From NCBI RefSeq assembly GCF_937138205.1, contig NZ_CAKZOT010000017.1:1-32963 (forward strand): 32,963 nt of DNA, written 5' to 3'. This document shows positions 25,874 through 32,963 of this stretch, piece after piece. Made by a program: the position numbers and the translations under genes. Numbering within the stretch: position 1 is the stretch's first letter; the number at the start of each line of letters is the position of its first letter. Under the pieces are notes generated by a model, which did no database searches, was not told the DNA's origin, and worked only from the letters and a program-made list of their open reading frames with translations. This DNA is from an uncultured Rhodospira sp. (GTDB taxonomy: Bacteria; Pseudomonadota; Alphaproteobacteria; Rhodospirillales; Rhodospirillaceae).

Positions 25874-27649
25874 ATGAACATCTTCACCGCCTACCGGGAC
25901 CACGTTCTCGACCAGGTGGCGGCGCTTGTCGCCGCCGGCACGCTGCCCGAGGGCCTCGACACCAGCCGGGTCGCCGTCGAGCCGCCGCGCGACCCCAGCC
26001 ACGGCGACATGGCCACCAACGCCGCCATGGTGCTGGCCAAGCCGGCCGGGCTGAAACCGCGCGACCTGGCCGAGCGGCTGGTCGAGCGCTTGTCGGGTGT
26101 GGCCGGTGTCACCGCCGTCGAGGTGGCCGGCCCCGGCTTCATCAACATGCGCCTGGACCCGGCGGTCTGGCTGGAGTGTCTTCGTGACGCCCTGCGCGCC
26201 GGCGAGCGGTACGGTGACAGCGGCATCGGCGGCGGGCGAAAGGTCAACGTCGAGTTCGTCTCGGCCAATCCCACCGGCCCCATGCACGTCGGCCACGCGC
26301 GCGGCGCGGTGGTGGGGGATGCCCTGGCCGCGCTGCTGGACAAGGCGGGCTTCGCCGTCACCCGCGAGTACTACGTCAACGACGCGGGCGCCCAGGTCGA
26401 TGCCCTGGCCCGGGCCACCCACGCGCGCTATCGGCAGGCGCTGGGCCGCCTGAGCGAGGACGACATCGCCGCCATGCTGGCCCGCAAGGAGATCGAGTAC
26501 GGCGGCGACTATCTGGTGCCGCTGGGCGAGACGCTGGCGACCGAATTTGGCGACCGCTTCGCCGACGCGCCGGAGGCCGAGTGGCTGGCGCCGATTCGCG
26601 ACCGCGCCATCGCCGCCATGCTGGCGATGATCAAGGACGACCTGGCGGCCCTCGGGGTGGCCTTCGATACCTTCACCAGCGAACGGGACCTGGTCGGCGC
26701 CGGACGGGTCGACGAGACGCTGGCGTTCCTGGAGGCGCGCGGTCTGATCTACACGGGCGTGCTCGAACCGCCGAAGGGCAAGGCGCCCGAGGACTGGGAA
26801 CCGCGCCCGCAAACCCTGTTCAAGGCCACCGAGTTCGGTGATGACGTGGACCGGCCGGTGCGCAAGTCGGACGGCTCGTGGACCTACTTCGCCGGCGACA
26901 TGGCCTATCACCGCGACAAGGTCGACCGGGGGTTCGAGGACATGATCAACGTCTTCGGGGCCGACCACGGGGGCTATGTCAAGCGCCTGCAGGCGGTGGT
27001 CAAGGCGGTCAGCGACGGCCGCGCCAGCCTCGACGTCAAGCTCTGCCAGCTCGTCAAGCTGCTGGACCGGGGCGAGCCGGTGAAGATGTCGAAGCGCGCC
27101 GGCACCTTCGTAACCCTGCGCGATGTGGTCGACCGCGTCGGCAAGGACGTCGTGCGTTTCATCATGCTGACGCGCAAGAACGACGCCACCCTGGACTTCG
27201 ATTTCGCCAAGGTGACGGAGCAGAGCCGCGACAATCCGGTCTGGTACGTCCAGTACGCCCACGCGCGGGCCTGTTCCGTGTTCGGTCACGCCGAGGAGCT
27301 GTGGCCCGGCCGCGACCTGAGCCCGGCCGCGCTGGCCGAAGCGCCGCTGGATCGGCTGGACGCGCCCGAGGAACGCGATGTCATCCGCCTGCTGGCGGGC
27401 TGGCCGCGACTCGTGGAAGGGGCCGCCGAGGCGCATGAACCGCACCGGGTGGCCTACTATCTGGCCGAGGTGGCGGCGGCCTTCCATGGCCTGTGGACCA
27501 AGGGCAAGGACGACGCCCAGCTTCGGTTCCTGATGCCGGACGACGAGGCGCTGTCCCTGGCGCGCCTGGCGCTTGTCCAGGGTGTGGCGACGGTGATAGC
27601 CTCAGGATTGCAAATCTTTGGCGTTCAGCCGGTCAGGGAACTCCGCTGA
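25874..27649 (+). CDS. argS: Arginyl-tRNA synthetase
   Basis: A 591-residue class I synthetase charging tRNA-Arg. The N-terminal additional domain (about 1-105) is followed by the catalytic core with the HIGH-type motif as HVGH (138-141, in [13 protein letters not shown]) and a KMSKS-type loop KMSKRAG (about 403-409). Then follows the DALR anticodon-binding domain (ending about 591; [18 protein letters not shown]). Start ATG 25874 fits the family N-terminus ([15 protein letters not shown]). The last base of its stop is the first base of the next gene. Confidence 0.97.
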   Translation: MNIFTAYRDHVLDQVAALVAAGTLPEGLDTSRVAVEPPRDPSHGDMATNAAMVLAKPAGLKPRDLAERLVERLSGVAGVTAVEVAGPGFINMRLDPAVWLECLRDALRAGERYGDSGIGGGRKVNVEFVSANPTGPMHVGHARGAVVGDALAALLDKAGFAVTREYYVNDAGAQVDALARATHARYRQALGRLSEDDIAAMLARKEIEYGGDYLVPLGETLATEFGDRFADAPEAEWLAPIRDRAIAAMLAMIKDDLAALGVAFDTFTSERDLVGAGRVDETLAFLEARGLIYTGVLEPPKGKAPEDWEPRPQTLFKATEFGDDVDRPVRKSDGSWTYFAGDMAYHRDKVDRGFEDMINVFGADHGGYVKRLQAVVKAVSDGRASLDVKLCQLVKLLDRGEPVKMSKRAGTFVTLRDVVDRVGKDVVRFIMLTRKNDATLDFDFAKVTEQSRDNPVWYVQYAHARACSVFGHAEELWPGRDLSPAALAEAPLDRLDAPEERDVIRLLAGWPRLVEGAAEAHEPHRVAYYLAEVAAAFHGLWTKGKDDAQLRFLMPDDEALSLARLALVQGVATVIASGLQIFGVQPVRELR

Positions 27650-28749
27650 TGTCCGGATTGAGGAAGGCACGACGCGACGGGCGCGAGGAGCCGATTGCCC
27701 TCGACGATGAGATGTTTCGCGTCGTCCCGGACGATGATCCGGAAGAGCTGCGAGACGGCCCCGCTTATGATCCGATCGACGACCTTGATCTTGACCTTGA
27801 GGGCGGGGACGAACCGGGGGCGGCACCGCGCCGCCGATCCGGCGGTGGTCGCGCCCTTTGGTTGACGCTGCTGGGTCTTGTGGTCCTTGCCGGGGGCGGC
27901 TGGGCGGCCTGGGTGGCGCTGCAGCCGGTGCCGCCGACGTCGAGCGGAACCGGCGAGCTGATGGCCACGATCGAGCCGGCGCCAGTCGAGCCGGAGCCCT
28001 CGCTGCCGACCGTGCGCGCCGAGGACGAGCCGTTCAAGATCAAGCCCGATGATCCGGGCGGCCTGCGGGTCGAGAACACCGACAAACGGGTCTATGAACG
28101 GGTGGGCGAGGGGGCCCGGGTCGAGTCCGGGCCGGGCGTCGAACAACTGCTGCCGGCGCCGGTGCGGCCGGTGGCGCCGCCGCGACCGCCGGAGCCAGTG
28201 GCCGAGCCCGTGGCCGAGCCGGAGGGCGCCGGCGAGGCGCCGGCGCCGACGGAGGCAGCAACGGCCGAGGATCCGGACGAGACCGCCGGGCAACAGTCGG
28301 CCGACCCGGTCGAGGATACGGCGACGGCGGTGCCGGCCCCGGAACCCGAGGAAGCCCCCGCTCCGCCCGCCGAGGCGGAGGCGCCCGCTCCCGCGCCGGA
28401 CCCGGAGGTCGCCGAGGCGCCGCCAGCACCAGGGCCAACGCCGACCCCGGCGCCAACCCCGGCACCCGCGCCGGCCGAGAACGTGGCCGCCGTCGCCGAC
28501 CAGGGACCGCAGGTGCAACTGGCCGCTTTCCGCGAGCGGGGCTTGGCGGAGAAGCAGTGGACCCAGCTTCGCGACGCGCACCCGGACCTGCTCGGCGATG
28601 TGCCGCATGTGATCGTCTATGCCGATCTCGGCGACCTGGGGCAGTTCTATCGACTGCGGGCCGGTCCCTTGCCGGACGCGGCGGCGGCGGAGACCCTGTG
28701 CCGCGATCTGAGGCGCCGCGACGTGGAGTGCCTTGTTGTCCGTGACTGA
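27649..28749 (+). CDS. SPOR-domain membrane protein
   Basis: A 366-residue bitopic protein. An acidic cytoplasmic N-terminus (1-60) and a basic patch (RRRSGGGR) precede one membrane helix at about residues 69-92. A long Pro/Ala/Glu-rich periplasmic spacer (about 95-290) leads to a C-terminal SPOR domain (about 290-366; VQLAAFRERGLAEKQWTQL and FYRLRAGPLPDAAAAETLC). SPOR domains bind denuded peptidoglycan at division sites. It is coupled to argS (TGATG) and overlaps nagZ, which also acts on cell-wall products, supporting a role in peptidoglycan metabolism or division. The low-complexity spacer explains several false antisense frames here. Confidence 0.88.
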   Translation: MSGLRKARRDGREEPIALDDEMFRVVPDDDPEELRDGPAYDPIDDLDLDLEGGDEPGAAPRRRSGGGRALWLTLLGLVVLAGGGWAAWVALQPVPPTSSGTGELMATIEPAPVEPEPSLPTVRAEDEPFKIKPDDPGGLRVENTDKRVYERVGEGARVESGPGVEQLLPAPVRPVAPPRPPEPVAEPVAEPEGAGEAPAPTEAATAEDPDETAGQQSADPVEDTATAVPAPEPEEAPAPPAEAEAPAPAPDPEVAEAPPAPGPTPTPAPTPAPAPAENVAAVADQGPQVQLAAFRERGLAEKQWTQLRDAHPDLLGDVPHVIVYADLGDLGQFYRLRAGPLPDAAAAETLCRDLRRRDVECLVVRD

Positions 28750-29758
28750 CGCGCCCCTGGCGGCCATCCTGGGATGCGCCGGTCCGTCTCCGACACCGCA
28801 GGAACGCGCCCTGTTCGCGGAGGCTCGGCCGGCCGGATTCATCCTGTTCAGCCGGAATATCGAGACGCCGGCGCAAGTGGCGGACCTGGTGGCCGACCTC
28901 CGGTCGCTGTCCGGCGGCGCCGATGCGTTGATCCTGATCGACCAGGAAGGCGGACGCGTGCGCCGGCTGGGACCGCCGCACTGGCGCGCGGCCCCGCCGC
29001 AGGGCGCGTTCGTCCCGCTGTATGACCGCGACCCGACGGCGGGTCGCGAGGCGGTGCGCCTGAACACCCGCCTGATCGCGCATGAACTCGCCGCGCTCGG
29101 CATTGATGTGGATTGCCTGCCGCTGCTCGACGTGGTCGATCCGTCGGGGCACGACGTGATCGGCGATCGGGCGTTTGGCGCCAACCCGAAGGCCGTCGCC
29201 GACCTGGGACAGGTCTGTGCCGACGCGCTGCTGGAGGGGGGCGTGTTGCCGGTGATCAAGCACCTGCCCGGGCACGGCCGGGCACGCGCCGATTCCCACC
29301 TGTCGCTGCCCGTGGTCGACGCGCCGAGGGACGCGCTGGACGCCACCGACTTCGTGCCCTTCCGGGCGCTGGCCGGGGCGGCCCTGGGCATGACGGCGCA
29401 TGTCGTCTATACGGCCATCGATCCCACGGCGGCGGCGACGATCTCGCCCGTGGTGGTCCGGGACGTGATCCGATCCCATATTGGATTTGATGGCCTGTTG
29501 ATCACCGATGACATCTCGATGAAGGCCTTGGATGGATCGTTCCAGGCACGGGCACGCCGCTCGCTGGACGCCGGCTGCGACGTCGTCCTGCACTGCAACG
29601 GGGATCTGGCGGAGATGCAGGCGGTGGTGGAGGGCTGTCGTCCCCTGGATGCGGCCGGCCAGGCGCGTCTGGCGCGCGCCCGGGCGGTCTTGCGGCCGCC
29701 GGCGCCGTTTGATCCCGACGCGGCCCTGGCCCGCCTTGAGGAGTTGATGCAGGCATGA
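28742..29758 (+). CDS. nagZ: Beta-N-acetylhexosaminidase (peptidoglycan recycling)
   Basis: A GH3 enzyme of about 338 residues that removes N-acetylglucosamine from muropeptides in the cytoplasm. Motifs seen are GFILFSRNIETP, LIDQEGGRVRRL, the catalytic loop KHLPGHGRARADSHLSLP with the Asp-His dyad, and the nucleophile aspartate in LLITDDISMKAL. GTG 28742 (MTDAPLAAILGCAG) matches the normal family start; TTG 28733 or 28736 are alternatives nearer the GGAG site. It overlaps the SPOR gene end, and its stop overlaps the next start in ATGA. Confidence 0.95.
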   Translation: MTDAPLAAILGCAGPSPTPQERALFAEARPAGFILFSRNIETPAQVADLVADLRSLSGGADALILIDQEGGRVRRLGPPHWRAAPPQGAFVPLYDRDPTAGREAVRLNTRLIAHELAALGIDVDCLPLLDVVDPSGHDVIGDRAFGANPKAVADLGQVCADALLEGGVLPVIKHLPGHGRARADSHLSLPVVDAPRDALDATDFVPFRALAGAALGMTAHVVYTAIDPTAAATISPVVVRDVIRSHIGFDGLLITDDISMKALDGSFQARARRSLDAGCDVVLHCNGDLAEMQAVVEGCRPLDAAGQARLARARAVLRPPAPFDPDAALARLEELMQA

Positions 29759-30435
29759 GTCCCGACCTGATTGTCACCGCCACGACCTGGGTGATCCCGG
29801 TGCTGCTGGCCATCACGCTGCACGAGGCCGCGCACGGCTGGGCCGCCTGGAAGCTGGGGGATGACACGGCGCATCGTCTGGGACGAGTGTCCGCCAACCC
29901 GATCCGGCATGTGGATCCGGTCGGCACGGTGGCCTTGCCCGGCCTCTTGTTCATCAGCGGGGCACCGTTCCTGTTCGGATGGGCCAAGCCGGTGCCGGTG
30001 AACTTCGGCCGCCTGCGCAGTCCGCGCCGCGACATGGTCCTGGTGGCGGCGGCGGGGCCGGCCTCCAACCTGCTGATGGCCTTTGCGGCCGCGCTGCTCA
30101 TTCACCTGCTGCCGCTGGTGCCGTCCATGGCGAGCCAGTGGGCCGCGCAAACGCTGGAGAACCTGATCCTGCTCAATCTGTTCCTGGCCGTGCTGAACAT
30201 GATTCCCCTGCCACCGCTGGACGGCGGACGCGTGGCGGTGGGGATGCTGCCGCGGTCCCTGGGGATGCCGCTGGCGCGGCTGGAGCATGTCGGCATCTTT
30301 ATTTTGCTGGGCGTGCTGTTCCTGCTGCCGTTTCTGCTGGGTCAGGTGGGCATTCCCTTCGATCCGTTCCGCACGGTGCTGATCCCGGTGGTGATGGGGC
30401 TGGGCCAACTGGTCACGGCCCTGGCCTTCCTCTGA
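29755..30435 (+). CDS. Site-2 protease family membrane metalloprotease
   Basis: A 226-residue integral membrane protein of the compact M50 type. The zinc motif HExxH is seen as HEAAH (23-27) in the first membrane helix, and the third ligand in NMIPLPPLDGGR (about 144-155). Five to six membrane helices are predicted. This short site-2 protease next to nagZ and scpA is a well-known neighbour in alphaproteobacteria, but its substrate is unknown. Start ATG 29755 overlaps the nagZ stop by four bases, so it is co-translated. Confidence 0.93.
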   Translation: MSPDLIVTATTWVIPVLLAITLHEAAHGWAAWKLGDDTAHRLGRVSANPIRHVDPVGTVALPGLLFISGAPFLFGWAKPVPVNFGRLRSPRRDMVLVAAAGPASNLLMAFAAALLIHLLPLVPSMASQWAAQTLENLILLNLFLAVLNMIPLPPLDGGRVAVGMLPRSLGMPLARLEHVGIFILLGVLFLLPFLLGQVGIPFDPFRTVLIPVVMGLGQLVTALAFL

Positions 30436-30447
30436 GCGAGGCCGGGC

Positions 30448-31257
30448 GTGACCGCGACCGAGGCCGAGAACGAGACGCCCGATCCGCCCGAGTTCGAGGA
30501 GGACCCGGTCGGCGGGGGCGGCGACCCGGCGACCCTGGTGGTCAACCTGGACGGCTTCGACGGCCCCCTTGATGTTCTGCTGACCCTGGCGCGGGATCAA
30601 AAAGTCGATCTGGCGCGGATCTCCATTCTCCAACTGGCGGAACAGTATCTGGCCTTCGTGCGGCTGGCACGGGATCGTCACCTCGATCTCGCGGCCGACT
30701 ATCTGGTCATGGCGGCGTGGCTGGCGTTCCTGAAGTCGCGCTTGTTGCTGCCGGTGCCGAAGACGGACGAGGAACCGAGCGGCGCCGAAATGGCCGCCGC
30801 CCTGCAGTTCCAGTTGCAGCGCCTGGAGGCCATGCGGACGGCTGGACAGGGCCTGATGGACCGCCCGCGCCTGGGCCATCATCGCTTCGCGCGTGGTGCG
30901 CCGGAGGCGGTGAGCGTGCATCGTCAGACCGTCTTTGACCTGACGCTGCACGACCTGTTGCGCGCCTATGGCGGGCTGCGCGCGCGCGAGCGGCGGACGT
31001 CGCTGGCCATCGAGCCGTTCGATCTCTACTCGGTGGATCAGGCGTTGGCGCGGCTGGAGGGCCTGTTGGGCCACGCGCTGGACTGGACGGTGCTGGTCCG
31101 TTTCCTGCCGGAGGACCTTGCGGACGCCCTGCATCGCCGGTCGGCGCTGGGGGCGACCTTCGTCGCTGGGCTGGAACTGGCGCGGCAGGGCAGGGTGGAC
31201 CTGCGGCAGGACGGCGGGGCGTTCTCGCCGCTGTATGTGCGGCGCAAGAAGGAGTGA
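30448..31257 (+). CDS. scpA: Segregation and condensation protein A
   Basis: A 269-residue kleisin that bridges the heads of SMC and recruits ScpB for chromosome condensation. The N-terminal region after an acidic, disordered 30 residues holds VNLDGFDGPLDVLLTLARDQKVDLARISI, the SMC-neck binding helix; the segment ADYLVMAAWLAFLKSRLLLP is also diagnostic. The C-terminus contains the winged helix (about 185-265). Start is GTG 30448. Its 3' end contains AAGGAG directly before the stop, which would suit a gene starting right behind it; scpB now lies 650 bases away because of an inserted gene pair. Confidence 0.94.
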   Translation: MTATEAENETPDPPEFEEDPVGGGGDPATLVVNLDGFDGPLDVLLTLARDQKVDLARISILQLAEQYLAFVRLARDRHLDLAADYLVMAAWLAFLKSRLLLPVPKTDEEPSGAEMAAALQFQLQRLEAMRTAGQGLMDRPRLGHHRFARGAPEAVSVHRQTVFDLTLHDLLRAYGGLRARERRTSLAIEPFDLYSVDQALARLEGLLGHALDWTVLVRFLPEDLADALHRRSALGATFVAGLELARQGRVDLRQDGGAFSPLYVRRKKE

Positions 31258-31346
31258 TCGAGGTCGTGTGGACAGGGCGCGCGGGTCGCTTGACGGGCGC
31301 GGCGCCCCTCTCCACGATGGGAGACACCGCAGGCATGGAGGATGCG

Positions 31347-31550
31347 ATGTCGGCCGTGATTGTCAGGGACCCGGATATCTTGGGCGGCCGTCCGGTGTTC
31401 CGGGGAACTCGCGTTCCCGTCGAGGTGCTGTTCGAGAACCTTGAGGATGGCCTCTCGCTGGATGAGATCGTCGAGAGCTACCCGTCGCTGGACAAACGCG
31501 ACCTGATCGCCTGCCTTGAAGAGGCGTGCGCTCAGTTTACGGCCGCTTGA
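31347..31550 (+). CDS. DUF433 family antitoxin-like protein
   Basis: A 67-residue DUF433 protein: VRDPDILGGRPVFRGTRVPV and LEDGLSLDEIVESYPSLDKR are the two halves of the signature, with a helix-turn-helix that is thought to bind DNA. DUF433 proteins are usually paired with PIN-like DUF5615 proteins and are seen as antitoxins. ATG 31347 is chosen because GGAGG lies five bases upstream; ATG 31335 is possible. The partner starts two bases after its stop. The pair interrupts the usual scpA-scpB neighbourhood. Confidence 0.85.
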   Translation: MSAVIVRDPDILGGRPVFRGTRVPVEVLFENLEDGLSLDEIVESYPSLDKRDLIACLEEACAQFTAA

Positions 31551-31552
31551 TC

Positions 31553-31906
31553 GTGCGCATTCTGCTCGATGAAAACGTTCCCGTTCAGTTGAAGCCGTTG
31601 TTGGTCGGCCACGCCGTGCGATCGGTCAACGATCCCGATATTGGCTGGAAGGGAATCCGAAACGGCCGACTTCTCGAAAGATTGGAAGGAAATTACGATC
31701 TCCTCTTAACGGCGGACAAGAACCTGTGTTTTCAACAAGAGCTGATAGGGCGAGCCGCTGGCATCATGGTGTTGCCGACGAATCGACGAAAGCAGGTTCT
31801 TGCACTTGCTCCCCAAATACTAGCGGCGCTCGAGTCCGTTTCAAAGGGCGGGTGTGTTCTGATGCAGTTGGACGGCACTGTTTCTAACTGGTTCCGGGGT
31901 GAGTGA
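31553..31906 (+). CDS. DUF5615 PIN-like toxin
   Basis: A 117-residue PIN-like protein: VRILLDENVPVQLKPLL opens with the typical strand and acidic DEN motif, followed by AVRSVNDPDIGWKGIRNGRLL and NYDLLLTADKNLCFQQ with further acidic residues of the predicted RNase site. Start GTG 31553 fits the family N-terminus. It follows the DUF433 gene by two bases and should be its toxin partner. Base composition is visibly more AT-rich (for example around 31680-31740 and 31800-31830) than scpA and scpB on either side, supporting later acquisition. RNase activity is inferred from the fold. Confidence 0.8.
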   Translation: MRILLDENVPVQLKPLLVGHAVRSVNDPDIGWKGIRNGRLLERLEGNYDLLLTADKNLCFQQELIGRAAGIMVLPTNRRKQVLALAPQILAALESVSKGGCVLMQLDGTVSNWFRGE

Positions 31907-31918
31907 CCTGTGGCCTCG

Positions 31919-32575
31919 ATGACAGACACCGACGTACCGGACGCGTTCCAACTCCTGCGCATGATCGAGGCCATTCTGTTCGCGTCGGCGGAGCCGGTGA
32001 CCGAGGCGGCGTTGGCGGCGCGCCTGCCCGATGGCGTCAAGGTGCGTCCCCTGCTGGAGACCCTCGCGGCGCAGTACGACCGGCGGGGCGTACAATTGAC
32101 TCGGGCCGGCAACACCTGGGCGTTCCGCACCGCGCCCGATCTGGCCGACGTTCTGACCGTCGAGACGGTGGAGCAGCGCCGCCTGTCGCGCGCGGCCGTC
32201 GAGACGCTGGCGATCATCGCCTACCATCAACCGGTCACCCGGGCGGAGATCGAGGAAATCCGGGGCGTCGCGGTCTCAAAAGGCACCCTCGACGTGCTGC
32301 TGGACGCCGGCTGGATCCGCCCGCGCGGACGGCGCCAGACGCCCGGGCGGCCGCTGCAATGGGGCTCCACGGACGCCTTTCTCGATCATTTCGGGCTGGA
32401 GACCGTCAAGGACCTGCCGGGCCTGGACGAATTGCGCGCCGCCGGCCTGCTGGACGCGCGCCCGGCGCTGGCGGCCTATGGCGCGCGGGCGCCGGGTGAC
32501 GACGACCAAGCCTTGCCCGATGACGATGCCGCGCCGGACGAGCCCCTGGACCCCGACGACGGGGAGGGGGCTTGA
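31919..32575 (+). CDS. scpB: Segregation and condensation protein B
   Basis: A 218-residue protein with two winged-helix domains that dimerises and binds ScpA in the SMC complex. Family segments are RMIEAILFASAEPVTEAALAARLP, the second domain AVETLAIIAYHQPVTRAEIEEIRGV, and the end GRPLQWGSTDAFLDHFGL. The C-terminal 35 residues are acidic and probably disordered. ATG 31919 is preferred; GTG 31910 would add three residues. Normally scpB directly follows scpA; here a toxin-antitoxin-like pair lies between them, and the upstream ribosome site is only a weak GGTGAG. Confidence 0.93.
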   Translation: MTDTDVPDAFQLLRMIEAILFASAEPVTEAALAARLPDGVKVRPLLETLAAQYDRRGVQLTRAGNTWAFRTAPDLADVLTVETVEQRRLSRAAVETLAIIAYHQPVTRAEIEEIRGVAVSKGTLDVLLDAGWIRPRGRRQTPGRPLQWGSTDAFLDHFGLETVKDLPGLDELRAAGLLDARPALAAYGARAPGDDDQALPDDDAAPDEPLDPDDGEGA

Positions 32576-32605
32576 TACGGGTCGCTAAAGGATGAACAGC
32601 AAAAC

Positions 32606-32785
32606 GTAGGGTGCGTTCGCGCCCCCTGTCGCGTTCGACGCGACGTTCGCCCGTTCACGGACGCGTGCCATGTCGTACGGATATGGCCGGGGGCGCAACG
32701 CACCAAAGGCACTGGCCGCGTGGCGGTGCGTTGCCCGCCGCCCCGGCGCCGGCCGGCGCCAGGGAGGCGGTCGAACGCACCCTAC
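32606..32785. repeat. MITE-like element with 14-bp terminal inverted repeats
   Basis: GTAGGGTGCGTTCG (32606-32619) and CGAACGCACCCTAC (32772-32785) are perfectly complementary and bound a 180-base unit. Inside it a nested perfect pair GCAACGCACC (32695-32704) and GGTGCGTTGC (32725-32734) repeats the GGTGCGTT theme. It has no coding capacity. GTAGGGTGCG-type ends are familiar to me from dispersed repeats in proteobacteria. Confidence 0.7.
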
Positions 32786-32856
32786 AAAAAGGGGGGCATG
32801 ATACCAAGCGACGGAAATCGTGACACGTTTTCCGGACCGTCGGCACACGACCTTGG

Positions 32857-32893
32857 GAGATCCCTCGCGTCCTAACGGACGCTTCGGGATGAC
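32857..32893. repeat. REP-like hairpin
   Basis: GAGATCCCTCGCGTCC, a TAAC loop and GGACGCTTCGGGATGAC form an imperfect hairpin: GCGTCC pairs with GGACGC perfectly at the tip and ATCCC with GGGAT at the base, with a small internal bulge. Sequences with GAGATCCCTCGC and CGGGATGAC arms are common dispersed repeats in bacteria. Confidence 0.5.
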
Positions 32894-32963
32894 GTCTGTA
32901 TTTGTTTGTTATACCCTGTCTACGCCAAAACCCGGAAATCGTCTCTGTCGATGATATGGAATT

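Larger units (their letters stand above)
32576..32963. other. Non-coding end of window with repeat elements
   Basis: Nearly 390 bases behind scpB without a supported gene. They hold a MITE-like element (32606-32785), a REP-like hairpin (32857-32893) and an AT-richer end. In related bacteria tatA commonly follows scpB; no tatA start is visible before the window ends, so the repeats have probably widened this gap. Confidence 0.6.

Noticed and set aside
25817-31134. Long minus-strand frames opposite argS, the SPOR gene, nagZ, the site-2 protease and scpA
   Set aside because: Shadows of conserved plus-strand genes; no start signals or motifs.

Overview
The window reads as a GC-rich alphaproteobacterial chromosome segment, most likely Rhodospirillales. 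This is inferred from the housekeeping block dgt - argS - SPOR protein - nagZ - site-2 protease - scpA - scpB, the ferredoxin-dependent 2-oxoacid oxidoreductase (Kor) genes, and strong GC bias at third codon positions. No rRNA, tRNA or CRISPR array was recognised.

Left part (1 to about 8520) is accessory DNA. It holds an IS1380-family transposase at the very edge, an ST7-like TPR protein, a 60-residue hypothetical protein, a self-inhibited Fic AMP-transferase, and a mobilisation cassette (small acidic protein, relaxase, MobC). Upstream of MobC lies a repeat-rich stretch with a 19-bp near-perfect hairpin that looks like an origin of transfer. An IS3-family element (OrfA/OrfB with a T TTT TTG slippery heptamer) closes this part and cuts into the 3' end of the next gene.

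The most unusual locus is 8487-10697 on the minus strand. A predicted exported protein has a twin-arginine signal, a short collagen-like Gly-Pro stretch, and a C-terminus with seven cysteines in two runs. It lies directly upstream of a cobalamin-binding radical SAM enzyme. The pair looks like a substrate/maturase system of a kind I cannot name; the IS3 element replaces the last residues of the enzyme.

The middle part holds a trehalose/maltose-type ABC importer operon (ThuEFGK-like) followed by a GcvT/DmdA-like folate-dependent methyltransferase, all on plus. On minus follow a small HNH protein and a chemoreceptor with a C-terminal zinc-binding CZB domain. Next is a compact minus-strand operon: korA, korB, a ferritin-like protein and an alpha/beta hydrolase. 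It is divergent from an Alvin/YfhL-type 2[4Fe-4S] ferredoxin, and an FNR/FixK-like box lies in the shared intergenic region, suggesting oxygen control of Kor and a possible electron partner.

The right part is the conserved housekeeping run on plus. A DUF433/DUF5615 toxin-antitoxin-like pair is wedged between scpA and scpB. Downstream of scpB lie a 180-bp MITE-like element with perfect 14-bp terminal inverted repeats and a second REP-like hairpin.
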